Positions 8,390 through 16,543 of a stretch of DNA of 64,000 nt are shown piece by piece. The notes under the pieces were generated by a model, which was given only the letters and a program-made list of their open reading frames with translations, was not told where the DNA came from and did not search any database. Origin of the DNA: Microbacterium sp. 1.5R (GTDB lineage: Bacteria > Actinomycetota > Actinomycetes > Actinomycetales > Microbacteriaceae); contig NZ_VDRC01000001.1 of assembly GCF_007667425.1 (NCBI RefSeq), positions 1,456,595 to 1,520,594 on the forward strand, written 5' to 3'. Each line of letters opens with the position of its first letter. Position 1 is the first letter of the stretch. The position numbers and the translations under genes were made by a program.

Positions 8390-9763
8390 TCAGCCCGCGG
8401 ATCGGGCGAGCCACGCCTCGCGCATGAACCGACGGACGTCCTCGTCGACGCGGATGTCGCTCGGCCGCAGCGGCCGCGACAGGTACAGCCCGTCCAGCGA
8501 GGTCAGCCGGGACAGAGCGACGTAGGTCTGGCCGGGCGCGAACGCTCCCGACCCCAGATCGACGATCGCCCTGTCGTACGTCTTGCCCTGCGACTTGTGG
8601 ATGGTCACGGCCCACGCCAGACGCAGCGGGAACTGGGTGAACTCGGCGATGACGTCGCGCGTCAGCTTCTTCGTCGCCTGCTCATAGGAGTAGCGGAATC
8701 GCTCCCAGACGGCGGGCTCGACGTCGACCTCCTCGCCGTCGATCTCGACGCGCACGGTCTCTCCGAGGATGCGGACGACGGTGCCGATGGTGCCGTTGAC
8801 CCACCGCGGCGGCTCGCCCGACATCGACGTGTCGTTGCGGAGGAACATCACCTGGGCGCCGACCTTGAGCTTGAGCTCGGTCTCCGCCGGCAGCGATGCC
8901 TCACCGCGGCCGAACTCGCCGCTGATCTCAGCCTTCGCCGTCTGCTCCTTGCCGGGCAGCGCGGCGAGGTGGCGACCGTTGATGCCGTTCACGATGTCGT
9001 TGCGGGTGGCGAGCGTGATCATCGGCACCTCCCCCGGCTCGGGGTCGGGCGGGGTTCGGGCGCCCTGGGCGTTGAGCACACCGGCGATCTCAGCCGTCAC
9101 CCGGCCATAGCGCACGGCGTTCAGCATCGCCTTGAACCCGTCGTCGTTCTGACGATGGATCTGCACGAGCTCTCGCACGTGCAGCTCGGCCCTGGTGTCG
9201 ACGGCGAACAGTCCCCCGTCGCCCTCGCCCTCGGCGGACGACCCCGCCCACACCTTCGCATCGAAGAACCAGAACGAGCGGTAGTGGTCCTTCACATAGC
9301 GCAGCTCGTCGCCCCGAGGCGGCACGGGTGCCAGCTGGTACGGGTCGCCGAACATGATGACCTGCACGCCGCCGAAGGGGATGCCGCGTTTGCCGCGGGC
9401 CTGCCGGAGCGAGCGGTCGATCGCGTCCATGAGGTCGGCGTTCACCATCGAGATCTCGTCGATCACGAGCGTCTCGATCGCATTGAGGATGCGCCGGGTG
9501 TTGTCGTTCTGGTCGATGTCGGAGTCGCCGATGAGTCCGATCGGCAACCGGAACAGCGAGTGGATCGTCTGCCCCTCGACGTTGAGGGCGGCGACTCCGG
9601 TCGGCGCGCAGATCGCGATCTGCTTCTTGGTGTTCCAGGCGAAGTGCTGCAGCAGCGTCGACTTGCCGGTGCCGGCCCGCCCCGTGATGAAGACGTGCTC
9701 GCTCGTGTCCTCGATCAGACGGAACAGCTCCTGCTGCTCTTCTGACAGGGCGGGAAGCGACAC
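8390..9763 (-). CDS. PIF1-like ATP-dependent DNA helicase (SF1)
   Basis: The protein (457 aa from the GTG at 9763) is a superfamily 1 helicase of the PIF1/RecD-like class. Motif I is GRAGTGKST, motif II is VIDEISM, motif III is FGDPYQLAPVPP, and the C-terminal motif VI region reads TYVALSRLTSLDGLYL. The motif V-like WAVTIHKSQGKTYD is typical of PIF1. Such enzymes unwind DNA 5' to 3' and process G-quadruplexes and replication forks. The GTG start gives the usual compact N-terminus (SLPALSEEQQ); an ATG at 9850 is an alternative with no good ribosome site. Confidence 0.9.
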   Translation of the reverse strand: MSLPALSEEQQELFRLIEDTSEHVFITGRAGTGKSTLLQHFAWNTKKQIAICAPTGVAALNVEGQTIHSLFRLPIGLIGDSDIDQNDNTRRILNAIETLVIDEISMVNADLMDAIDRSLRQARGKRGIPFGGVQVIMFGDPYQLAPVPPRGDELRYVKDHYRSFWFFDAKVWAGSSAEGEGDGGLFAVDTRAELHVRELVQIHRQNDDGFKAMLNAVRYGRVTAEIAGVLNAQGARTPPDPEPGEVPMITLATRNDIVNGINGRHLAALPGKEQTAKAEISGEFGRGEASLPAETELKLKVGAQVMFLRNDTSMSGEPPRWVNGTIGTVVRILGETVRVEIDGEEVDVEPAVWERFRYSYEQATKKLTRDVIAEFTQFPLRLAWAVTIHKSQGKTYDRAIVDLGSGAFAPGQTYVALSRLTSLDGLYLSRPLRPSDIRVDEDVRRFMREAWLARSAG

Positions 9764-9946
9764 GAGACTCTCACAGGGTGATGACGGACGGAATGCCGTG
9801 GCGATGGGCACGGCGGCACGCGCGGGGATGCCGATCGCACGCTCCCCCATGGTACGTCGCGGTGCGGCACGGCATCCGCCTGACACGGACGCGACGCCGT
9901 CGCCGACGCACGGCGTCCGCCCAGCGCTCCCTTCTAGACTTGCGCC

Positions 9947-11017
9947 ATGCAGCAGGTGGAGACGACGGCGCCCCGGCGCTCCCGTCTCGCTGCCGACATG
10001 GCCCTCCTCGCCGTGGTCGGACTCGTGCTCGTCGCGGCACTGGGGGCGGGCGGCGCCACGCTGTACCGACAGTTCTACGGGCCGTCGGCCTTCGTCACGC
10101 GGTACCTCGACCTGCTCTCGCAGGGGAAGGCCGCGGACGCCCTCCGGGTGCCCGGCGTCGCGATCGACGGCGAGACCCTGGAGGACGCGGGGATCCCCCC
10201 TACCGCATCCGAGGCCATGCTGCGGCAGGCGGCGCTCGGGCCCCTCTCGCAGGTCGAGGTCGTCTCGGAGGAGCCGGAGGGCGACCACGTCGCGGTCACC
10301 GTGTCGTACCGCGCCGGCGACCATGCAGGGACCAGCACGTTCTCGGTCGCGCAGGACGGCTGGGCGGGCGTCACCCCGAACTGGCGCTTCACGACGAGCC
10401 CTCTCGCCGTCGTCGAGCTCACGATGCGCGGCGCCGACCGGTTCTCGATCAACGGGTTCGAGGTCGACCGGCGCCAGATCGTCCCTGATGCCGCCGATGC
10501 CGCACCGCTCGAACCGCTCCCGCTCCTCGTGTTCACGCCTGGCATCTACTCGGTGACCGTCGACACCGCGATCTCGACGTCGACCGGCAGCGGCGTGCTC
10601 GCCGACACCCCGCTGGCCGTGACCCCGCTCGACGTGCAGACCGAGCCGACGGAGGAGTTCGAGGCGGTGGTGCAGCAGCGCGTCGAGGAGTTCCTCAACG
10701 GCTGCACGACGCAGGAGGTGCTGCAGCCGACGGCCTGCCCGTTCGGCCTGGAGGTCTCGAACCGCATCGCCTCGCTGCCGAAATGGTCGATCTCGACACA
10801 GCCCCAGGTGGCGGTGGTTCCCGACGGCGATCAGTGGAGCATCCCCGCCACGGATGCCGTGGCACACGTCGAGGTCGAGATCCGCTCCCTCTTCGACGGC
10901 AAGGTGCAGGCCATCTCCGAAGACGTCCCGTTCCAGGTGAACGGGACCATCGCGATCCTCCCCGACGGCTCGGCGTCGATCAGGGTCGGATCGCCAGACG
11001 ACGAACCGCAGGAGTAG
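9947..11017 (+). CDS. Hypothetical membrane-anchored extracytoplasmic protein
   Basis: A 356-aa protein with a short basic N-terminus, one transmembrane helix at about residues 18-40 and a large extracytoplasmic part. That part appears to contain repeated alpha/beta domains: a helix-rich YLDLLSQGKAADAL segment similar to DUF4878/TcaA-like modules, then two beta-rich regions. Two Cys residues in NGCTTQEVLQPTACPF could form a disulfide. It is divergent from the helicase gene and convergent with the CopD-CtaG gene. I do not recognise the family with certainty; a cell-envelope role is inferred from topology only. Confidence 0.75.
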   Translation: MQQVETTAPRRSRLAADMALLAVVGLVLVAALGAGGATLYRQFYGPSAFVTRYLDLLSQGKAADALRVPGVAIDGETLEDAGIPPTASEAMLRQAALGPLSQVEVVSEEPEGDHVAVTVSYRAGDHAGTSTFSVAQDGWAGVTPNWRFTTSPLAVVELTMRGADRFSINGFEVDRRQIVPDAADAAPLEPLPLLVFTPGIYSVTVDTAISTSTGSGVLADTPLAVTPLDVQTEPTEEFEAVVQQRVEEFLNGCTTQEVLQPTACPFGLEVSNRIASLPKWSISTQPQVAVVPDGDQWSIPATDAVAHVEVEIRSLFDGKVQAISEDVPFQVNGTIAILPDGSASIRVGSPDDEPQE

Positions 11018-11049
11018 CGGGGCGCGGGGCTAGCGAGCCACGCGTTCTC

Positions 11050-13059
11050 CTAGCGCGCCGCGCGCTCGGCCTCGCGCCGGTCGCGGTCGGCGAGGGCGGC
11101 GAGCTGCGCGTTGTACTCCTCGAGCTCGGCGTCGCCCGTGCGGTCGGCGTGCCGGTCGCGGCGCTTCTGCAGCTTCGAGTCGCTGCGACTCCACTGGATG
11201 GCCACCGTGATGGCGAGGATCAGGGTCGGGATCTCCCCGATCGACCACGCCACGCCGCCGCCGATGTACTGGTCTTCCATGGGGGTGGGCCCCCAGTCGC
11301 GACCCATCGACCCGAACCAGTCGGCGACCATGAGCCCCTCCTGCATCATCATCGCCACCCCGAAGAACGCGTGCATGGCCATGACCGCGATCAGCGTGAT
11401 GAGACGGCCGGGGTACGGCAGGCGGTACGGCACCGGGTCGGCGCCGATCAGGCTCATCACGAACAGGTAGCCCGAGATGAGGAAGTGCGCGACCATCCAC
11501 TCGTGGCCGAGGTGCTCGTACATCGACCAGCGCACGAGATCGGTGAAGTAGAACGCCCACAGCGAGACGATGAAGATCGCCGCCGCGACGAACGGGTGCG
11601 TCACCACCTTCGCGAACGGCGAATGCACCGCCCACATGATCCACTCGCGGCCGCCGCGGGTGCCGTCGTCGCGCTTGTGGATCGCGCGGAGCGCGAGCGT
11701 GATGGGGGCGCCGGTCACGAGCAGCAGCGGAATCGCCATCGACAGCATCATGTGCCCGAGCATGTGCACGCTGAAGAGGTACTCCTGGTAGGCGTTGATC
11801 GGCCCACCCGTGACCCACACGAGCATCAGCATGCCGAGGACCCAGAACACCGTGCGGTGGATGGGCCAGCGATCTCCGCGCTTCCGCAGCCGCCGGACCC
11901 CGGCGAGGTAGAAGAACAGCCCGAAGCCGGCCGCTACCAGCCAGAGGATGTCGATGTCCCACGAAGTGAACCACCGGTCGATGGTGAACTCGGGCGGCAG
12001 GGCGGATCGGGTCAGGTTCTCGGCGGGCGTCTGCACGAACGCCGCCTCCTCGCCGGTGGGCGGAGGCGTGCGCGCGAGTGCGGCGGCTGCTCCGGACGCG
12101 AGGCCCATCAGCGCGATCTCGCCGAGCACCAGCATCCAGAACCACCGGGCCGCCTGGGGCTTATCGAGCCTCGGGATGAGGCGGATGCGGTACCAGGCGC
12201 CGAAGAGCCCCATGCCGACCAGCAGCAGGACCTTGGCGATGAGGATGCCGCCGTACGGCGTCATGAGCTGCGTGACGTCGCCGAGTGCGACCGCCGAGCG
12301 CGCGAGTCCTGAGATGGCGACGACCGCGAAGGCCGCGATGGCGAGGCTCGAGTAGCGGGCGACGAGCTTCGCCGTGCCGATGCCCGAACGCCCGCGGAGG
12401 ACGATGACGAGCAGCAGTCCGCCGAGCCAGACCGCCGCGCCGATCGTGTGCAGCAGGATCGAGTTGACCGCCACGTTGTGACCGGACAGTTCGCCCGAGT
12501 GCCCCTGCGTCGCCAAGGGGAGGAAGGATGCCGCGGCCAGGACCGCGGTGAGCAACGTGGGCAGCCAGGTGCGCCATGCGAACACGAGCACGGTGACGAC
12601 CGAGCCCATGATCGTCGTGATCAGCCACGACTGCCCCAGCGGGATCTCGAGCAGGAAGCGGCCGAGCTGCGACCCGAACTCGCGCTCGGCGCTCAGCTGC
12701 GGGTTGAACGCGGCCATGAAGGTGAAGAACGCACTGACTCCCGCGCTGACCGTGAACACGGCTGCGCCGACGGATGCCGTGTTGAGCGCCACGTCGAAGG
12801 ACTTCTGCTCGGTCTTCAGCGCGAACAGTGCGAGGACGAGGGAGCCGAGCATCGCGGCGGCGGCGATGTTCATCACGAGCTTGACGAGCGGGGTGGCCCA
12901 GCGCACGAAAGGACCCGGGTCCTGCAGCAGCAGGGGGGCGGCGCCGCCGCCGAGGACGAGCGCGGCGATGACGGCGGCGAGTGCGCCCGCGAGCAGGATG
13001 CCGACGCCCACTGCGCGATAGGCAGGGCTCGTCGGGGCTGACACGGCGCGGGAACTCAC
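11050..13059 (-). CDS. CopD-CtaG fusion: copper resistance / cytochrome c oxidase assembly protein
   Basis: This 669-aa polytopic protein fuses two membrane domains. The N-terminal half (about residues 1-330) is CopD-like, with conserved His in segments such as TQGHSGELSGHN and LLHTIGAAVWLGG. The C-terminal half (about 360-620) is a caa3-type CtaG domain, with HMLGHMMLSMAIPLLL and YEHLGHEWMVAHFL. CopD is linked to copper uptake and CtaG to copper delivery into the oxidase CuB site. The fusion is common in actinobacteria, and one protein importing and passing copper to the oxidase is the usual inference. The C-terminus is a charged cytoplasmic tail. Confidence 0.9.
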   Translation of the reverse strand: MSSRAVSAPTSPAYRAVGVGILLAGALAAVIAALVLGGGAAPLLLQDPGPFVRWATPLVKLVMNIAAAAMLGSLVLALFALKTEQKSFDVALNTASVGAAVFTVSAGVSAFFTFMAAFNPQLSAEREFGSQLGRFLLEIPLGQSWLITTIMGSVVTVLVFAWRTWLPTLLTAVLAAASFLPLATQGHSGELSGHNVAVNSILLHTIGAAVWLGGLLLVIVLRGRSGIGTAKLVARYSSLAIAAFAVVAISGLARSAVALGDVTQLMTPYGGILIAKVLLLVGMGLFGAWYRIRLIPRLDKPQAARWFWMLVLGEIALMGLASGAAAALARTPPPTGEEAAFVQTPAENLTRSALPPEFTIDRWFTSWDIDILWLVAAGFGLFFYLAGVRRLRKRGDRWPIHRTVFWVLGMLMLVWVTGGPINAYQEYLFSVHMLGHMMLSMAIPLLLVTGAPITLALRAIHKRDDGTRGGREWIMWAVHSPFAKVVTHPFVAAAIFIVSLWAFYFTDLVRWSMYEHLGHEWMVAHFLISGYLFVMSLIGADPVPYRLPYPGRLITLIAVMAMHAFFGVAMMMQEGLMVADWFGSMGRDWGPTPMEDQYIGGGVAWSIGEIPTLILAITVAIQWSRSDSKLQKRRDRHADRTGDAELEEYNAQLAALADRDRREAERAAR

Positions 13060-13096
13060 CCCTCCAGCCTAAGCCGCGTAGCCGGGGAGGACGCGC

Positions 13097-13130
13097 GAGG
13101 GCCGCTCCCGAAGGATCGGGAACGGCCCTC
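13097..13130 (-). terminator. Hairpin terminator downstream of the HU gene
   Basis: An inverted repeat with arms GAGGGCCGCTCCCG and CGGG-AA-CGGCCCTC around the loop AAGGAT lies 14 bp beyond the HU stop codon. Apart from a small bulge the stem is continuous and very GC-rich. There is no long T-run, as is usual in such genomes. It sits between the HU gene and the CopD-CtaG start at 13059, so it should also insulate that gene. Confidence 0.7.
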
Positions 13131-13143
13131 GGAAGGAGCGGTC

Positions 13144-13431
13144 TTACTTGACGGCAGCCTTGAGCTTGGAACCGGCGGTCACCTTGACGCGCTTGCCGGC
13201 CGGGATCTTGATCTCGGCGCCGGTCTGCGGGTTGCGGCCGGTGCGAGCAGCGGTCGCGACCTGCTCGAACGAGATCCAGCCCGGGATCGAGACCTTGCTG
13301 CCCTTGGCCACAGCGTCGGAGACCGAGGAGAACAGCGCGTCGAGAACGCCCGAGACGGTGGCCTGGCTCTGGCCGGTGGCGGAAGCGATGCTCGCGACGA
13401 GCTCGGTCTTGGTGATGGACTTGTCAGCCAT
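13144..13431 (-). CDS. hup: HU family DNA-binding protein
   Basis: The 95-aa protein is a single HU/IHF domain of normal length. It begins MADKSITKTELVASIASATG, has the beta-arm region RTGRNPQTGAEIKIPA with the HU signature, and ends VKVTAGSKLKAAVK. HU is an abundant homodimeric nucleoid protein that bends DNA. It lacks the long Lys/Ala-rich tail of mycobacterial HupB, so this is the short form. A terminator follows at 13097-13130 and a roughly 340-bp upstream gap holds its promoter. Confidence 0.97.
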   Translation of the reverse strand: MADKSITKTELVASIASATGQSQATVSGVLDALFSSVSDAVAKGSKVSIPGWISFEQVATAARTGRNPQTGAEIKIPAGKRVKVTAGSKLKAAVK

Positions 13432-13772
13432 GTCATCCTCCAGCGACGGATCCGTCGCATCGTTTGTGGTTCGGCAGGCGGACGCCCGCCGTTGGTCGTG
13501 TGACCGCCTCGAATGTACCAACGGCGACCGACATTTCCGCGTCATTTCGCGGGTTTTGGCCTTTTCCGTGGCGTGTCGTGGGGCAGATGTGACCAATGTG
13601 ACGTGTGAGGACCCCCCGTGACACGCGCCGTCACGCCGGGAAAGACGCCGCGACGGGCGGAGTTCTCCGTGTGGGGAGGAACCTCCTGAGGGATTCCTCC
13701 GCCCTACGCGGCGGTTTCCTCCCATACCGGGTGATGCCGCCCGGGTCACGGCGCGCGGTGATGCCGCCCGGG
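13432..13772. other. Intergenic region between hup and the DUF559 gene
   Basis: This gap of about 340 bp holds the hup promoter region (on the minus strand; its 13500-13600 part is noticeably more AT-rich than the surroundings) and then the 3' flank of the DUF559 gene. The second half contains one copy of a 51-bp element shared with the other flank of that gene (13659-13709) and most of a 27-bp tandem repeat (13731-13784). I see no further gene or RNA. Confidence 0.6.
13659..13709 (+). repeat. Direct-repeat element, copy A, flanking the DUF559 gene
   Basis: This 51-bp segment begins GGAGTTCTCCGTG and ends CTCCGCCCTACGC. It aligns without gaps to 14710-14760 on the far side of the DUF559 gene at 38 of 51 positions by hand count, with the final 11 bp identical. 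Both copies are in the same orientation. Confidence 0.55.
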
Positions 13773-13784
13773 TCATGGCGCGCG
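13731..13784. repeat. 27-bp tandem repeat at the 3' end of the DUF559 gene
   Basis: Two adjacent 27-bp units starting GTGATGCCGCCCGGGTCA (13731-13757 and 13758-13784) differ at one base (cACg versus cATg). The second unit runs into the last codons of the minus-strand DUF559 gene, whose stop is at 13773, so the duplication arose across its 3' end. Confidence 0.65.
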
Positions 13785-14597
13785 GTGCAGGCCCACCCCG
13801 ACGGCTTGCAGAATGACTCTCTGCACCTCCGGCCAGTGGCGCATGAGCTGGTCGTAACCGATGCGGATGACGTGGTAGCCCCGCAGCTGGAGCTCTGCGT
13901 CGTGAGCGATATCCGCCGTCCGCTGCGGTCCGACGTGGTGCCCTCCGTCGATCTGCACGACGAGTCGCTCGCCGATCAGGAAGTCCACACGGTGGCCGAG
14001 TATCCACACCTGCGGCGTGATCGGAATCTCCAGCCAGCGGAGACGCGTGCGGAAGATGGTCTCGGTCCCGGCATCCGCGAACGGTCGAGCCTCCTCGAGC
14101 AGTTCTCGCGCGATCGCGGGGATCTTCGCCTGGCCGAGAACCCTCGGATCCACCGCTCTCTGTCGAAGCGCTGACTCCCAGGTGGCCAGAGCGCTCTCTC
14201 GCGGCTGGCATCGCGCGATCAACACGAGCGCGTTCTCGAGCGAGTCATCGAGGACCTCGGGGTCGCGAGGGAAGATCGGCGCGTTCCAGTGCACCACCCC
14301 GCGTGTGAGTCCCGCGTGACCTGACTTGCCCGGCGCGGCGACGTGCGGCTCTGCCGAATCGAGCACCCACAGGCCCCGACGGGCCGCGAGCGTCACGCAG
14401 CTCAGCACGACGCCGCGTTTCGCTGCCGCCATCAGCATCCGATCAGTGCCGGGAAGTGCGACCCATCCGCGACAGACCGACACCGCGTTGCCGCTTCTCA
14501 CCTCGCGGCGGAGCTGGTACTCGGAGATGCCCAACCGGCGAAGAGTCGCCACGCGCGCGATCCCCTGCCGCTCCCTCAGTGCTCGCCCCAGATCCAT
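13773..14597 (-). CDS. AbiEi-like HTH / DUF559 (PD-(D/E)XK-like) protein
   Basis: The 274-aa protein has two parts. Residues 1-60 (GIARVATLRRLGISEYQLRREV, with RGWVALPG after) resemble the N-terminal winged helix of AbiEi-type antitoxin domain proteins. The C-terminal about 100 residues match DUF559, a Vsr-like PD-(D/E)XK nuclease fold: VDFLIGERLVVQIDGGHH has the spaced acidic pair and QIDG core, then RTADIAHDAELQLRGYHVIRIGY. Such proteins are frequent and variable in Microbacteriaceae and no function is established. It lies between two imperfect 51-bp direct repeats. No partner toxin is adjacent. Confidence 0.8.
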   Translation of the reverse strand: MDLGRALRERQGIARVATLRRLGISEYQLRREVRSGNAVSVCRGWVALPGTDRMLMAAAKRGVVLSCVTLAARRGLWVLDSAEPHVAAPGKSGHAGLTRGVVHWNAPIFPRDPEVLDDSLENALVLIARCQPRESALATWESALRQRAVDPRVLGQAKIPAIARELLEEARPFADAGTETIFRTRLRWLEIPITPQVWILGHRVDFLIGERLVVQIDGGHHVGPQRTADIAHDAELQLRGYHVIRIGYDQLMRHWPEVQRVILQAVGVGLHRAP

Positions 14598-14709
14598 CCG
14601 TCGATCCTGGCGTGCCGCGAGTCCGATGAATGACGAAAACCCGGTAGGTGTTCACGGCACCGGCATCCTCGTGCGTGTGCAGAAAGAGTGGAGCGGTGTC
14701 GTGAAGGGA

Positions 14710-14760
14710 GGAGATCTCCGTGATGGGAGGACGATCGGCGCGGATCTCTCCGCCCTACGC
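14710..14760 (+). repeat. Direct-repeat element, copy B, flanking the DUF559 gene
   Basis: This 51-bp segment begins GGAGATCTCCGTGATGGGAG and ends CTCCGCCCTACGC. It pairs with copy A at 13659-13709 at about 75% identity without gaps. The conserved ends and diverged centre suggest either a repeated regulatory element or the footprint of an old insertion or duplication. Confidence 0.55.
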
Positions 14761-14790
14761 CGAGAACGCCGCCACTCGCGTGACGCATCC

Positions 14791-14887
14791 AGGGGGAGGG
14801 CAGGGGGGAGGGCAGGGGGGAGGGCAGGGCAGAGAGGGGAAGGCAGAGAGGGGAAGGCACAGAGGGGAAGGCACAGAGGGCACAGGG
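14791..14887. repeat. G-rich compound tandem repeat
   Basis: The plus strand carries about three 12-bp units of the form AGGGGGGAGGGC (14791-14828), followed by three 14-bp units of the form AGAGAGGGGAAGGC (14831-14872) and a decayed fourth. Runs of 3-6 G separated by short spacers could form G-quadruplexes or triplex DNA. It lies between the DUF559 promoter side and the rpsN terminator. It is not a CRISPR array: the units are short and have no spacers. Confidence 0.75.
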
Positions 14888-14898
14888 CCCGGGGATGC

Positions 14899-14934
14899 AG
14901 AAGGGGCGAGGATCCGAAGATCCCCGCCCCTTCT
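14899..14934 (-). terminator. Terminator of the rpmB-rpmG-rpsN operon
   Basis: A 16-bp stem (AGAAGGGGCGAGGATC against GATCCCCGCCCCTTCT, one mismatch) with the loop CGAA lies 17 bp after the rpsN stop codon. The stability and position just past an operon end make a transcription terminator very likely. Confidence 0.8.
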
Positions 14935-14950
14935 GACTGGATGCTGTGGC

Positions 14951-15256
14951 TTACCAGCTCGACTTGGTCACGCCGGGCAGCTCGCCGCGGTGCGCCATGT
15001 CACGGAAGCGGACACGCGAGATGCCGAACTTCGTGAGGACACCGCGGGGGCGGCCGTCGATGACGTCGCGCGAACGCACGCGAGCCGGCGACGCGTTGCG
15101 CGGCAGCTTCTGCAGGCCGACGCGTGCGGCCTCGCGGGCCTCGTCGGTGGCGTTCGGGTCGACCAGGGTCTTCTTCAGCTCGGCACGACGCTCGGCGTAG
15201 CGCTCGACGATGACCTTGCGCTGCTCGTTGCGCGCGATCTTGCTCTTCTTAGCCAT
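14951..15256 (-). CDS. rpsN: 30S ribosomal protein S14, zinc-independent form
   Basis: The 101-aa protein begins [20 protein letters not shown] and contains the S14 signature in [21 protein letters not shown], then [20 protein letters not shown]. This is the long (about 100 aa) form without the two CxxC motifs of zinc-binding S14, often called the C-minus type. It follows rpmG by 3 bp in a three-gene unit with rpmB. In many actinobacteria the C-minus S14-L33-L28 set replaces zinc-containing paralogues under zinc limitation. Whether this is the only copy in this genome cannot be told from the window. Confidence 0.97.
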   Translation of the reverse strand: MAKKSKIARNEQRKVIVERYAERRAELKKTLVDPNATDEAREAARVGLQKLPRNASPARVRSRDVIDGRPRGVLTKFGISRVRFRDMAHRGELPGVTKSSW

Positions 15257-15259
15257 GGA

Positions 15260-15430
15260 TCAACGCTCCTCTCGGAATTCGACGTGCTGACGGATGACCG
15301 GGTCGTACTTCTTGAGCACGAGGCGGTCGGGGGTGTTGCGGCGGTTCTTCTTCGTCACGTACGTGTAACCCGTACCTGCCGTCGAACGCAGCTTGATGAT
15401 CGGACGGACGTCCTGAGCCTTCTTGGCCAT
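15260..15430 (-). CDS. rpmG: 50S ribosomal protein L33, cysteine-free form
   Basis: Read by hand: 56 codons from the ATG at 15430 to the TGA at 15260-15262. The product begins [19 protein letters not shown], continues [17 protein letters not shown], and ends [17 protein letters not shown], a normal L33 length and sequence. It has no Cys, so it is the zinc-free form, matching its neighbours. Its ATG overlaps the rpmB stop (TAATG), indicating translational coupling. Confidence 0.95.
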   Translation of the reverse strand: MAKKAQDVRPIIKLRSTAGTGYTYVTKKNRRNTPDRLVLKKYDPVIRQHVEFREER

Positions 15431-15666
15431 TAGAGCTTCACACCCTTCGCCTGGAGGTCCTTGACCACGTTCTCGATGCCGCGGACGTCGATCACCTTGA
15501 TGCCCTTGGCGGACACGTTGAGCGTGATCTTACGACCCAGCGACGGGACGAAATAGGTCTTCTTCTGCACGTTCGGGTCGAAGCGGCGCTTCGTCCGGCG
15601 GTGCGAGTGCGAGACGTTGTGACCGAAGCCGGGAACAGCTCCTGTCACCTGGCACACTGCTGCCAT
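15430..15666 (-). CDS. rpmB: 50S ribosomal protein L28
   Basis: A 78-aa L28 of normal length. It begins [20 protein letters not shown], followed by [14 protein letters not shown], the conserved basic region that contacts rRNA. Only one Cys is present, so it lacks the zinc-binding Cys set. It is the first gene of the rpmB-rpmG-rpsN unit, preceded by AAGGAGTCACATC, a strong ribosome site. I looked for a Zur-type inverted repeat in its upstream 60 bp and did not find one. Confidence 0.97.
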   Translation of the reverse strand: MAAVCQVTGAVPGFGHNVSHSHRRTKRRFDPNVQKKTYFVPSLGRKITLNVSAKGIKVIDVRGIENVVKDLQAKGVKL

Positions 15667-15814
15667 GATGTGACTCCTTCATTACCGTGAGACCGGACGG
15701 CCTCACCCAAGATCCCTTGTCTGCACGCCACGGGCCCGTCGACAAGCTCGGGAACCCAGTGGCACGCGAACTGCGCACAGGAGTGTGCGCAGACAAAGAG
15801 TCAGTCTAGCACGG

Positions 15815-16543
15815 TCACGGTGCACCCGGCGATGCGGCCTGCGCGCCCCTCCCCCAGCGGAACGGCGAGACGCTGGGGTCGCCGGCGATCCAGAAGCGCC
15901 AGGGGAAGGCATCCGTCCCGGCGATCCCCGCGACGCCGACGCGCGGCCCCGTCGCGACATCGGCGACCGGCTCGTCGCGCAGCCACAGCTCCGCCCGCGC
16001 GCCCTCCTGCTCGGAACCGGTGACCGCGTCGATCCCGTCGTGGAGCGGATGCCGCAGCCCGGCCGCCTGCCCGAAGCGACCCGGCCCGCGGGCGAGGTCG
16101 CGGAGCAGGCGGGGAGTGAGCGGCGGTTCGGCGCCGCGGCGGACGGCTGCGGCATCCGCTCCGTGCACGACCGCGCCGGCGCGCAGCAGGATCCCGCCCG
16201 CCTGACCCTCTGGCCCTGAGACGACGTTGACGCACGAGTGGATGCCGTGGCTGAGGTACACGTACAGGTGTCCGGGCTCGCTCCACATCGTGGCGTTGCG
16301 CGGAGTGCGGCCCATGCGGGCGTGCGAGCCGGGATCGGCATGGGCACCGGTCCCCTGGCCGTGATACGCCTCGACCTCGGTGATCCGCAGGTGCACCGCC
16401 GAACCCGCGACGAGCGTGCGCAGCTCGCCGCCTAGCAGCAGCGGCGCGACGTCGACCGGCAGCCCCGCCAGCTCGGCGCGGGTCGCGCGGTGCACGGCAT
16501 CCGAGGTCACAGCGCTCAGAACTCTGGAGCCGTCTGGCACCAT
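15815..16543 (-). CDS. DNA-3-methyladenine glycosylase (AAG/MPG family)
   Basis: The product (242 aa from the ATG at 16543) matches the Aag/MPG fold, which flips out and excises alkylated purines such as 3-methyladenine and hypoxanthine. Diagnostic segments are RITEVEAYHGQGTGAHA (the catalytic Glu is in the EVEAY motif), the NATMWSEPGHLYVYLSHGIH core, and a C-terminal GTDAFPWRFW. The 5' end overlaps the upstream gene by 28 bp; a GTG at about 16508 would remove the overlap and is a fair alternative start. It may be co-transcribed with the preceding gene. Confidence 0.9.
   Translation of the reverse strand: MVPDGSRVLSAVTSDAVHRATRAELAGLPVDVAPLLLGGELRTLVAGSAVHLRITEVEAYHGQGTGAHADPGSHARMGRTPRNATMWSEPGHLYVYLSHGIHSCVNVVSGPEGQAGGILLRAGAVVHGADAAAVRRGAEPPLTPRLLRDLARGPGRFGQAAGLRHPLHDGIDAVTGSEQEGARAELWLRDEPVADVATGPRVGVAGIAGTDAFPWRFWIAGDPSVSPFRWGRGAQAASPGAP

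Larger units (their letters stand above)
14598..14898. other. Intergenic region between the DUF559 gene and rpsN
   Basis: This gap of about 300 bp contains the DUF559 promoter side, copy B of the 51-bp direct repeat (14710-14760), and a G-rich compound tandem repeat (14791-14887). The rpsN terminator follows. No coding gene is supported: open frames across the G-rich tract are low complexity. Confidence 0.6.

Noticed and set aside
8390..10867. An 825-aa extension of the PIF1-like helicase
   Set aside because: Residues before the helicase start are antisense to the divergent membrane-protein gene at 9947-11017 and lack domain features.
14791..14887. CRISPR-like array
   Set aside because: Units are 12 and 14 bp, contiguous and without spacers, and no cas genes are present. 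It is a simple G-rich tandem repeat.
15667..15815. Zur box before the rpmB-rpmG-rpsN operon
   Set aside because: The upstream region was inspected for TGAxAA-N3-TTxTCA-like repeats on both strands. Only TTCATTACCGTGA was found, which lacks paired half-sites and overlaps the ribosome site.
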